Position numbers and translations under genes: made by a program
The notes under the pieces: model-generated
Seen by the model: only the letters and a program-made list of their open reading frames with translations
What the model was told of the DNA's origin: nothing
Databases searched by the model: none
NCBI RefSeq assembly: GCF_021343995.1
Contig: NZ_JAJTTE010000060.1
Span: forward strand, 1-42,472
Source: Pseudonocardia terrae
Lineage (GTDB): Bacteria > Actinomycetota > Actinomycetes > Mycobacteriales > Pseudonocardiaceae
Direction of reading: 5' to 3'
Length of the DNA: 42,472 nucleotides
Shown: in pieces, positions 36,315 through 42,472 of the stretch
Layout: each line of letters begins with the position of its first letter
Numbering within the stretch: position 1 is the first letter of the stretch

Positions 36315-37092
36315 TCAGCCGTACCAGAGCGTCCAGCGCGAGACGGGCAGGTAGCCCATCCGCCGGTAGACCCCGTGCCCGGCGTCGCTGGAGATCAGCA
36401 CGGCGGGCAACGCAGGGTCGGCCAGCGTCGCCGCCCAGGTCACCGCGGCCCCGATGCCGCGGCCGCAGTGGTGCGGCAGGGTGGCCACGCACTCCACGTC
36501 GACCACCCCGTGCCCGGTCCACGACAATGCGGTCGCGACCGGCCTGCCGTCGACGTGCGCCAGCCAGAACCGTGCCGGACCGCCGCGCAACGCGGGGGGT
36601 GCCGGTGAGGCGGGCGCGGGGAAGCCGGCGGCGAGCACGTCCGCCCACTCGGCGAGGCGGTCCGGATCGTCCACCTCGGTCACGGTGACGTCGGGCGGCA
36701 GGGGCGGGGCGACGCCGCCGGCGGGTCGCACCATGAAGTGCGGATGCCCCATCAGCTGCAGGCCGGCGGGCCGCAGGTCCGGTGTGGGGTGCGGGGTGAC
36801 GAGCAGCCAGGGCCGCCCGGGTCGCACCGTGTCCACCGCGGCCACTGCGCCGACGGCGCGCGCGGCGTCGAGGTCCACCGGCCCCGCGGACACCGCCGCG
36901 TTGAGGAACACGCAGGGCGACGCCGCGTCGGCGAGGACGAGCCCCGCCCACGCGCCGGACCGTGCCGCCGGCGGCCTCCGCCCAGGCCACGGCCCGGTCG
37001 GTCATGGCCCGGACCGCGGCCAGGGTGAGTGAGTCGGAGGCGGGGGTGGCGTCCTCCCCGCCCGTGGTGGAAGCGGTGAACCCGGCGCTCAT
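36315..37092 (-). pseudogene. GNAT-family N-acetyltransferase with one frameshift
   Basis: The ATG at 37092 (overlapping the preceding stop as TGATG) opens MSAGFTASTTGGEDATPASD and continues through MTDRAVAWAEAAGGTVR. Near 36950 the homologous reading moves to another frame as AWAGLVLADAASPCVFLNAAV and stays open to the stop at 36315. The second part holds the GNAT domain: VDVECVATLPHHCGRGIGAAVTWAA is the acetyl-CoA loop (the family pattern is Q/RxxGxG/A; here HHCGRGIG) and AVLISSDAGHGVYRRMGYLPV the C-terminal strand. Without the shift the protein would be about 259 aa. A downstream GTG at 36911 could give a 198-aa fragment. It may be a true pseudogene or a single-base assembly error. Confidence 0.7.
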
Positions 37093-37481
37093 CACCGCTC
37101 CAGGAGGTAGAAGCGGAACATCTCGTGCTCGATGGGCAGCACGGTGACGCCCGCGAACCCGGCTTCGGCGGCGTAGCGCCGCAGGAGGTCGGGCCGCAGG
37201 ACGGTGCCGGTGGCGGCGGAGTCCGGCTCGCAGCGTCCAACGGGTAGGCAGTGCAGCACGCTGGCCGCGTAGAGGAAGCGCTGCATCGGGTCGGCGTCGG
37301 GGGAGAAGGCCTCGTCGGCCCGCTCGTCCATGATCACGATGGGGCCCCCGGTGATCCGGCGCGCGGTCCGCAGCGCCGCGACCGGGTGGGCGAGGTCGTG
37401 CAGCATCTCGAAGGCGAACACCGCGTCGTACCGGCCGGTGAGAGCCGGGTCCGCGACGTCGGCGACCACGCAGACCATCAT
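37092..37481 (-). pseudogene. 5'-truncated SAM-dependent methyltransferase
   Basis: The readable part is the C-terminal ~130 residues: VADVADPALTGRYDAVFAFEMLHDLAHPVAALR (motifs II to post-II of a class I methyltransferase), a middle segment, and AEAGFAGVTVLPIEHEMFRFYLLER at the end. Motif I (GxGxG), which binds SAM, is not found upstream in any frame. Homology ends at about 37480, next to a perfect inverted repeat (37489-37521). The stop overlaps the start of the GNAT gene, so the two once formed an operon. In this truncated form it cannot bind SAM. Confidence 0.7.
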
Positions 37482-37488
37482 CCAGCCG

Positions 37489-37521
37489 GACCGCGGGAGC
37501 CTGGGGAGCGCTCCCGCGGTC
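37489..37521. repeat. Perfect 12-bp inverted repeat at the methyltransferase breakpoint
   Basis: GACCGCGGGAGC (37489-37500) and GCTCCCGCGGTC (37510-37521) pair perfectly around a 9-nt loop. It lies 8 bp beyond the last base of methyltransferase homology. It may be a terminator stranded by the deletion, or a hairpin that promoted the rearrangement. Confidence 0.75.
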
Positions 37522-37889
37522 TGCGTCTTGCAGCCCGGACGAAGCACGTGACCGACAGCGACCGGCCCCGGACGAATTAGTAGAGCCCGCGGGGAGGGAG
37601 GGCCCGCCACCTCGCGGTGATCCTCGCCCGACGATCTCGCCGTCACCTGCCTTTCCGGCCGGGTCGGCCCTTGACGACAATCGAGCGCCAACGTCTGGGC
37701 CCGTACCTTCTCGGGTTCCTGGACTCCTCGGCCACACCGCCTCAAACCGATTGAGCCTCCGGGACCTTGGCCTGGCCGATGGACTGATCGGCTGTCCGGC
37801 CGGGGCCCCGAACTCCGGCACAAGTCGGGCAGCTCGACCCCCGCGGTCACCCTGCTCAGCCCGCCCAGCCCGACACCCGCAAGGCGCAG
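37522..37889. other. About 370 bp without a gene
   Basis: Neither strand has a frame with a ribosome-binding site or recognisable fold. It separates two methyltransferase remnants of opposite orientation and probably arose by the same rearrangements. Confidence 0.45.
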
Positions 37890-38150
37890 TGGTCGAGATG
37901 GGCTCAGGTGCTCGATCTTGCAGATGTGACCGTCCTGCTGCGCAGGCCGAGCCGGGCATCCACCGGCTGGTCGAGCCGGCCGCGTTCTGGGATATCGTGC
38001 TCGGCTCGGGCTACCGCGTGACCGTCGACCAGCTCGGTCCGGATCGGGCCGAGCGGGTGCGCGAGTCCGTGATCGGGCAGCCGAGCGCGCACGATCCGCA
38101 CCCCTGTGGTCTACGGCGTCGCAACCCGGCCCGCTAGGCCCTCCGGGTGA
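37890..38150 (+). pseudogene. 3' remnant of a different class I methyltransferase
   Basis: On the plus strand, AEPGIHRLVEPAAFWDIVLGSGYR and VDQLGPDRAERVRESV match the C-terminal part of a UbiE/COQ5-type methyltransferase family. After a frame change, RTPVVYGVATRPAR gives the usual end, with a TGA at 38148-38150. The 5' portion with the SAM-binding motif is missing. It differs in family and orientation from the fragment at 37092-37481. Confidence 0.65.
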
Positions 38151-38218
38151 GGCCGAGCTCGCGCTACAGGGCCGGGAACGACAGAGCCCGAGTGGCATGT
38201 CGGCCCGATTGCCCCGTG

Positions 38219-39673
38219 CTACGGCGACGGCACCACGCCCTCGGCGGGCCGCGCGGCAGGGTTGTCGTCAGGTGCTGGGTGCCGGATGCGGACGTGCACC
38301 TCCTGGATGGCGTTGTTGCCGTAGCCGAGGCGGTTCCACTGCGGCTGCTCGGGTTGGGTGTGGCCGGCCCGGTCGCTCGCCCGGGCCCGGATCACGGTGA
38401 TCCCCGGCGTGTCGCAGCGGGTGATCCGTTCCCACCACCGCCAACCGTGCTGTTCGCGCGCGCCGAGGAGCCGGGCGCGCCGCCAGGGGCCGTCGCCGAT
38501 GCTGACCTCGACCGCGCGGATCGGGCCGTGCCCCGACCACGCCACCCCGCGCACGACCAGTGCGCCGGGATGCAGCTCCTGGCCCGGCCCCGGGTCGGTG
38601 ATCAGGGCGCGCACCCGCTGGAGGGTGACCGGCTCCGTGGCGTCGGGGTCGTCGTACCGGTAGACGTAGCGGTCGGCCTGGAAGTAGCCGGCGAAGGCCT
38701 GCGCGACGAGCTCGATCTCGGTCAGCCATTTCACCGAGGCGACTCCGTACCATCCGGGCACGACGAGGCGGACGGGGTAGCCGTGCTGGACGGGCAGCGG
38801 CTCGCCGTTCATCGCGTACGCCAGCAACGCGCCGCGGCCGCGGGCGTCGTCCAGCGGGAGGCTGCGCTCGAAGCGCACCGTGCCCGGCCGGCCGTCCACC
38901 CGCCCGGCGTCGGCGCCCCGGAAGAGCACCTGCCGCGCCTCGGCCCGGGCGCCGGCCCGCTGCAGGACGTCGGTGAGCGGGACACCGGTCCACTCCGCGG
39001 TGCTCACCGCGCCCAACCCCCAGGGCTCCCCGGCGACCGAGGGGCGCAGCAACGCCCGGCCGTTCCCGGCGCACTCCAGGGTGACGACCTGGGTCTGGGC
39101 GTGCATGGTGTGCAGGTCGTGCAGGCCCAGGCTCAGCGGGCGCGCCACCAGACCGGCCACGGTGAGCCGCCAGGACGACGCGTCCAGGTCGGGGACCGTG
39201 AAGTGGTTGCGCACGTAGAAATGCGCGCTCGGCATGACCACCCCACCGATCAACGCCGGGATCGCGGTCTCGCAGTTGAGCGGGTGCGCCCGGTGCACGA
39301 CGAGGCCCGCGTCGATCGCCGCCCGACAGGCCCGCTCCGGGTCGAGGGCCGGGACCGGCCGGTCGAGCGCGGGCCGGGTCGCGCCACAGCCGCCGCTCGC
39401 CGTCACCGTGGGGTGCGAGGAAGCCGGGTAGACCTCGACGCTGCCCGCCGCGGCGAACGGGGCCAGGAACGCACGCAGGCAGGCCTGGTCGCCGGACTCC
39501 ACGACCAGGTAGAACGTGTGCTCGCCCGGGACGACGGCCTCGGCCGTGACCTCGACACCGTGTGGGGAAGCGTCGGGACCGCCGAGGTGGTGACGCAGCG
39601 GCGCGCGCATGGTCGGGTCCGCGGCCGGGCAGTGCGCCGGGTCGTGCTGATGACGGACCAGGTACAGGGTCAC
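38219..39673 (-). CDS. Sulfite-oxidase-like molybdopterin enzyme with fused N-terminal domain
   Basis: The protein is 484 aa, with a GTG start after GGAGGAAGG. Residues 1-97 form a separate small domain (TLYLVRHQHDPAHCPA, HTFYLVVESGD, GSVEVYPASSHPTV) of a type I would expect as a stand-alone ~100-aa protein. Residues about 100-330 are the Moco domain: LNCETAIPAL, FYVRNHFTVP and VTLECAGNGR, with the molybdenum ligand Cys201. HGYPVRLVVPGWYG and KWLTEIELV are the later signatures. About 380-470 is the dimerisation/Ig domain (AWSGHGPIRAVEVSIGDGPW, GNNAIQEVHVRI). No heme domain or Tat signal is present, so it is probably cytosolic. It would oxidise sulfite to sulfate, the last step after the neighbouring persulfide dioxygenase. 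Confidence 0.87.
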   Translation of the reverse strand: MTLYLVRHQHDPAHCPAADPTMRAPLRHHLGGPDASPHGVEVTAEAVVPGEHTFYLVVESGDQACLRAFLAPFAAAGSVEVYPASSHPTVTASGGCGATRPALDRPVPALDPERACRAAIDAGLVVHRAHPLNCETAIPALIGGVVMPSAHFYVRNHFTVPDLDASSWRLTVAGLVARPLSLGLHDLHTMHAQTQVVTLECAGNGRALLRPSVAGEPWGLGAVSTAEWTGVPLTDVLQRAGARAEARQVLFRGADAGRVDGRPGTVRFERSLPLDDARGRGALLAYAMNGEPLPVQHGYPVRLVVPGWYGVASVKWLTEIELVAQAFAGYFQADRYVYRYDDPDATEPVTLQRVRALITDPGPGQELHPGALVVRGVAWSGHGPIRAVEVSIGDGPWRRARLLGAREQHGWRWWERITRCDTPGITVIRARASDRAGHTQPEQPQWNRLGYGNNAIQEVHVRIRHPAPDDNPAARPAEGVVPSP

Positions 39674-39707
39674 GGGAGCCTTCCTCCGGGGTCGGCGGAC
39701 GGCGCGG

Positions 39708-41090
39708 TCAGGGCACCGGGTCGGGACTCAGCCCGGCCCAGGCCTCGTAGCCGCCGAGCAGGTCGGAGACGTCGGCGAACCCGGCCGCGGCGAGCACGCT
39801 GGCCGCGATCATCGACCGGTACCCGCTCGCGCAGTGCACCACCGTGGGCCGGGTCGGGTCGAGCTCACCGAGCCGCTCGACCAGCCTGGCCAGCGGCAGG
39901 TGCACCGCGCCGGGGATGGCCCCGCGCTCGAGCTCGCCGGGGTTGCGCACGTCGACCACGACGAGGTCGGCGACATCGGCGCGGCGTGTGGCCAGCTCGG
40001 CAGCCGTCAGCCGGGAACTGCGCTCCACCAGCTCCGGATGCCGCAGCAGGACCCGCAGCGGATCACCGAGCGATCCGACCACCTGGTCGAACCCGATGCG
40101 GCCCAGCCGCACCGTCGCCTCGAGCTCGTGACCGGGCTCGCAGACCAGGACGATGCGCTGGTCGGGCCGGACGACGTCGCCGGCCCACTCGGCGAACCGC
40201 CCTCCGAGCCCGACGTTCAGCGAGCCGCGCAGGTGCCCGGCCGCGAACTCGCCCGGCTCACGGGTGTCCAGCACCACCGCCCCACGCTCCGCTTCCGCGT
40301 GCAGCTCGGCCAGCGAGAGCTCCGCCGGCGGGCGATGCTCGTCCAGCAGCGGCCGGTCCTGCAGGTTGCGCCGGGCGTCGAAGGAGAAGTACGGCGGGGT
40401 CAGCGGCTGCCCCTCGGTCACCGCCGCGACGAACACCTCCTCGGAAGGCAACGCCAGCGCGTAGTTCGTCCGGCGCTGCTCGCCGATCGTGGAGGAGTTC
40501 TCGCTCGACAGGTTCTTCCCACACGCCGAACCCGCCCCGTGCGCCGGGAACACCCGGGTGGCGTCCGGCAGGGTCAACAGCTTGCCCCACAGCGACCGGT
40601 ACAGCTGCGCCGCCATGTCGGCCGGGGTCCGCCCGGACGCGGACAGCAGGTCCGGCCGCCCGACGTCGCCGATGAACAACGCGTCCCCGGTGAGCACCCC
40701 GTAGGGCACCCGGTCACCGGGATGCTCGTAGACCACCACGCTGATCGACTCCGGCGTGTGGCCCGGGGTCGCCCGGATCTCCAACTGCACCTGACCGAGG
40801 TCCAGGCGCCGGCCGTCCGGCAGGTGCTCGGCCGCGAAGTCGGTCCGCACCCCCTCGCCGTAGCAGATCACCGCCCCGGCCGCCGCCAGCTCCAGGTGAC
40901 CGGAGACGAAGTCGGCGTGACAGTGCGTCTCGATGACCCGCTCGATCCGCAGCCCGTGCGCGGCGGCGTCGGCGAGGTAGACCGTCACGTCCCGATGCGG
41001 ATCGACGACGACCGCCCGCCCCGAGGTCTCGTCCCCGACGAGATAGGACAACTGCGACAGACAACCCAGCGCGTACTGCCGGAAGATCAC
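39708..41090 (-). CDS. MBL-fold persulfide dioxygenase with two rhodanese domains
   Basis: About 460 aa. I chose the GTG at 41090, with GAGGAG 6 nt upstream; an earlier in-frame GTG lies at 41117. Residues 1-240 are a metallo-beta-lactamase fold of the ETHE1/CstB type: THCHADFVSGH (His56, His58, Asp60, His65), ATPGHTPES, TGDALFIGDVGRPDL and FPAHGAGSACG. Rhodanese 1 (about 265-355) has an active-site-like Cys in VLVCEPGHE. Rhodanese 2 (about 370-455) has the sulfur-carrying Cys loop VVHCASGYRS. This combination converts persulfide to sulfite or thiosulfate. It precedes the sulfite-oxidase-like gene by 34 bp and follows a peroxiredoxin, giving a coherent reduced-sulfur detoxification operon. 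Confidence 0.9.
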   Translation of the reverse strand: MIFRQYALGCLSQLSYLVGDETSGRAVVVDPHRDVTVYLADAAAHGLRIERVIETHCHADFVSGHLELAAAGAVICYGEGVRTDFAAEHLPDGRRLDLGQVQLEIRATPGHTPESISVVVYEHPGDRVPYGVLTGDALFIGDVGRPDLLSASGRTPADMAAQLYRSLWGKLLTLPDATRVFPAHGAGSACGKNLSSENSSTIGEQRRTNYALALPSEEVFVAAVTEGQPLTPPYFSFDARRNLQDRPLLDEHRPPAELSLAELHAEAERGAVVLDTREPGEFAAGHLRGSLNVGLGGRFAEWAGDVVRPDQRIVLVCEPGHELEATVRLGRIGFDQVVGSLGDPLRVLLRHPELVERSSRLTAAELATRRADVADLVVVDVRNPGELERGAIPGAVHLPLARLVERLGELDPTRPTVVHCASGYRSMIAASVLAAAGFADVSDLLGGYEAWAGLSPDPVP

Positions 41091-41222
41091 GGGCGTCTCC
41101 TCGCCACGAAACCGCACGGCCGCTTGACGGACGAGCCGCGGGTCGTCCTCCCCGAGGCCGGCCCGGCAGCTCCCACCCGGCCGTCCGAAAGCGTCCGGGG
41201 CCCGCCCGGCCGGTGCAGCTGG

Positions 41223-41882
41223 TCAGCTCGGTTGGGGCACGATGCGGATGTAGGGCCGCGGGGCCTGCCAGCCCTGCGGGTAGACCTTCCGTGCCTCCTC
41301 GTCGGAGACCGAGCCGGCGATGATCACGTCCTCGCCCTGCCGCCAGTTCACCGGGGTGGCCACCTTGTGCCGCGCGGTCAGCTGCAGCGAGTCGATCACG
41401 CGCAGGACCTCGTCGAAATTGCGGCCGGTGGTCATCGGGTAGACCAGCACCAGCTTGATCTTCTTGTCCGGGCCGACCACGAAGACGTTGCGCACCGTCT
41501 GGTTGTCCGCCGGGGTACGCGCACCCGCATCCCCGCTGGTCTCGGCCGGCAACATCCCGTACAGCTTGGACACCGCGAAGTCCGCATCGCCGATCACCGG
41601 ATAGTTCGGGGCGTGGCCCTGGGTCTCGGCGATGTCGGAGGCCCATTTGGCGTGACTGTGCACCGAGTCCACCGACAGGCCGATGATCTTCACGTCCCGG
41701 CGGTCGAACTCCGACTTAATCTTGGCCATGTAGCCCAGCTCGGTGGTGCACACCGGGGTGAAGTCCTTCGGATGCGAGAACACCACCGCCCACGAACCGC
41801 CCATCCAGTCGTGGAACCGGATCCGGCCCTCGGTGGTCTCGGCCTCGAAATCGGGCGCCTCATCGTTGATCTTGAGTGGCAC
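41223..41882 (-). CDS. 1-Cys peroxiredoxin (Prx6/AhpC-TSA family)
   Basis: The protein is 219 aa; the GTG start is preceded by GGGGAGG. The peroxidatic motif is FSHPKDFTPVCTTE, with Cys45 inside the PxxxTxxC pattern. A second conserved Cys is absent, and length and C-terminal domain (VATPVNWRQGEDVIIAGSVSD) are those of Prx6-type enzymes, so this is a 1-Cys peroxiredoxin. It reduces H2O2 and organic peroxides with an outside thiol. It is the first gene of the sulfur operon, where it may also deal with oxidants or persulfides. The 132-bp gap to the MBL-rhodanese gene leaves room for a separate promoter. Confidence 0.92.
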   Translation of the reverse strand: MPLKINDEAPDFEAETTEGRIRFHDWMGGSWAVVFSHPKDFTPVCTTELGYMAKIKSEFDRRDVKIIGLSVDSVHSHAKWASDIAETQGHAPNYPVIGDADFAVSKLYGMLPAETSGDAGARTPADNQTVRNVFVVGPDKKIKLVLVYPMTTGRNFDEVLRVIDSLQLTARHKVATPVNWRQGEDVIIAGSVSDEEARKVYPQGWQAPRPYIRIVPQPS

Positions 41883-42354
41883 GGCGGCCTCCCCTCACGG
41901 CGGCAACGCGCGTCACCTCCGTGCCCCCGCCCGGGACCACCTGCCGGGCCGGGCAGAGCGCGTCACCGGGCCCTCGAAGGTACGCAGGCCCGCCCACCCG
42001 TCAAGCACCCACCCGGCCCGCACCGCCCGACAGGAAGGCGCACATCGCATTGACCAAGCCGGTCGCCATCGCGCCGCGCAGGCGATGCTCCGTTCGGCGG
42101 TGACCGGAGGCGGCGACCGGAGGCGGCGACCAGCTGGCGTTCACTGGGGCAGAACGCGAGCCAGGTGGAACTCGAACGGCAGCGCCTGACGTGCACACCA
42201 CCAATCGTGAACCTCAGACCGCCAGCGGGCTCAGGCTGAAGATCGTGTCGGCAAGACTGACCACGCTTCATGACGAAGACCCGCTGCACTGCCGCTCGCT
42301 CGCACGCCCTCGATGCCCCGGTGGCCGCCATCGGGTGATCACTGCCGGTCACTC
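41883..42354. other. About 470 bp without a convincing gene
   Basis: It includes the promoter of the peroxiredoxin operon at its left end. Open frames on both strands have no recognisable fold. A 13-bp direct repeat lies at 42102-42127. Confidence 0.45.
42102..42127. repeat. 13-bp tandem direct repeat, two copies
   Basis: GACCGGAGGCGGC is repeated exactly at 42102-42114 and 42115-42127, followed by a partial GACC. A short slippage-type repeat of no known function. Confidence 0.8.
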
Positions 42355-42408
42355 GAGCTGTTGGTTTGCGGCGACACCCTGCGCAAGGGCGCCGCGCTGA
42401 ACACTGAC
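42355..42408 (+). pseudogene. Short 3' remnant resembling aspartate-semialdehyde dehydrogenase
   Basis: The plus frame reads ELLVCGDTLRKGAALNT. The C-terminus of bacterial Asd is typically VSGDNLRKGAALN followed by a final helix. Only about 17 residues match; there is no coding upstream, and the final helix is replaced by DPARRR. A perfect hairpin follows 13 bp later. It is probably the tail of a deleted asd gene; chance similarity cannot be excluded at this length. Confidence 0.4.
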
Positions 42409-42420
42409 CCGGCCCGTCGA

Positions 42421-42449
42421 CGGCACCCCCGCCACGCGCGGGGGTGCCG
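42421..42449 (+). terminator. Perfect 12-bp hairpin, intrinsic-type terminator
   Basis: CGGCACCCCCGC (42421-42432), loop CACGC, GCGGGGGTGCCG (42438-42449). It is followed by TTCGTGCG, with no long U-tract, as is common in actinobacteria. It probably belonged to the asd-like remnant just upstream. Confidence 0.65.
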
Positions 42450-42472
42450 TTCGTGCGTCCGGGGACGCGCAG

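Overview
This is a very G+C-rich window with frequent GTG starts, strong GGAGG ribosome-binding sites and large STAND-type LuxR regulators. It looks like actinobacterial chromosome, most likely Pseudonocardiaceae (Pseudonocardia-like). The genus is an inference from gene style and composition, not from a marker gene. No rRNA, tRNA, CRISPR array or intact transposase was seen.

Layout. (1) 1-8.5 kb: a minus-strand series of small proteins (partial membrane or coiled-coil protein, two paralogous ~70-aa proteins, a lipoprotein, an 80-aa protein) downstream of a large MalT-like LuxR ATPase. A divergent DUF6325-like gene and a second MalT-like LuxR ATPase follow. (2) 8.7-12.7 kb: a lower-G+C patch with a DUF6616-like gene and about 760 bp without a gene. 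Then come a membrane protein, the wreck of a multicopper oxidase, a YncE-like beta-propeller and a small membrane protein. (3) 12.9-21.35 kb: a minus-strand operon for a membrane-arm-only complex I-like machine (NuoA, a degenerate His-rich B-like protein, NuoH, J, K, L, M, N). It has no NuoC, E, F, G or I, no recognisable NuoD and no Fe-S NuoB. (4) 21.6-25.7 kb: a copper-resistance operon (CsoR, CopZ, a secreted His-rich protein, CopA) with a clear CsoR operator. A near-match to that operator sits just upstream of nuoA. (5) 25.8-33.4 kb: a GT39-type membrane glycosyltransferase and a 1635-aa Pls/PosA-type NRPS with a damaged-looking adenylation domain and duplicated carrier domains. (6) 33.7-38.15 kb: a histidine kinase whose response regulator has decayed, followed by a graveyard of broken genes (lipoprotein/REC chimera, frameshifted GNAT, two truncated methyltransferases). 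(7) 38.2-41.9 kb: a coherent sulfur-oxidation or sulfide-detoxification operon (1-Cys peroxiredoxin, MBL-rhodanese persulfide dioxygenase, fused sulfite-oxidase-like molybdoenzyme). (8) 41.9-42.47 kb: non-coding, ending with a short asd-like 3' remnant and a perfect terminator hairpin.

How it fits together. Copper sensing (CsoR), copper export (CopZ/CopA) and the possibly CsoR-linked complex I-like membrane arm sit back to back and may form one envelope or metal stress module. The best candidate for an under-described system is this membrane arm. It keeps the proton-channel residues of NuoL and NuoK but has lost the quinone-chamber signatures of NuoH and NuoA and the cysteines of NuoB, and it carries a His/Asp-rich linker built from an 18-bp tandem repeat. 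The sulfur operon would turn persulfide into sulfite and sulfite into sulfate. The many pseudogenes at 10.8-11.1 and 35-38 kb mark an accessory, actively decaying region.
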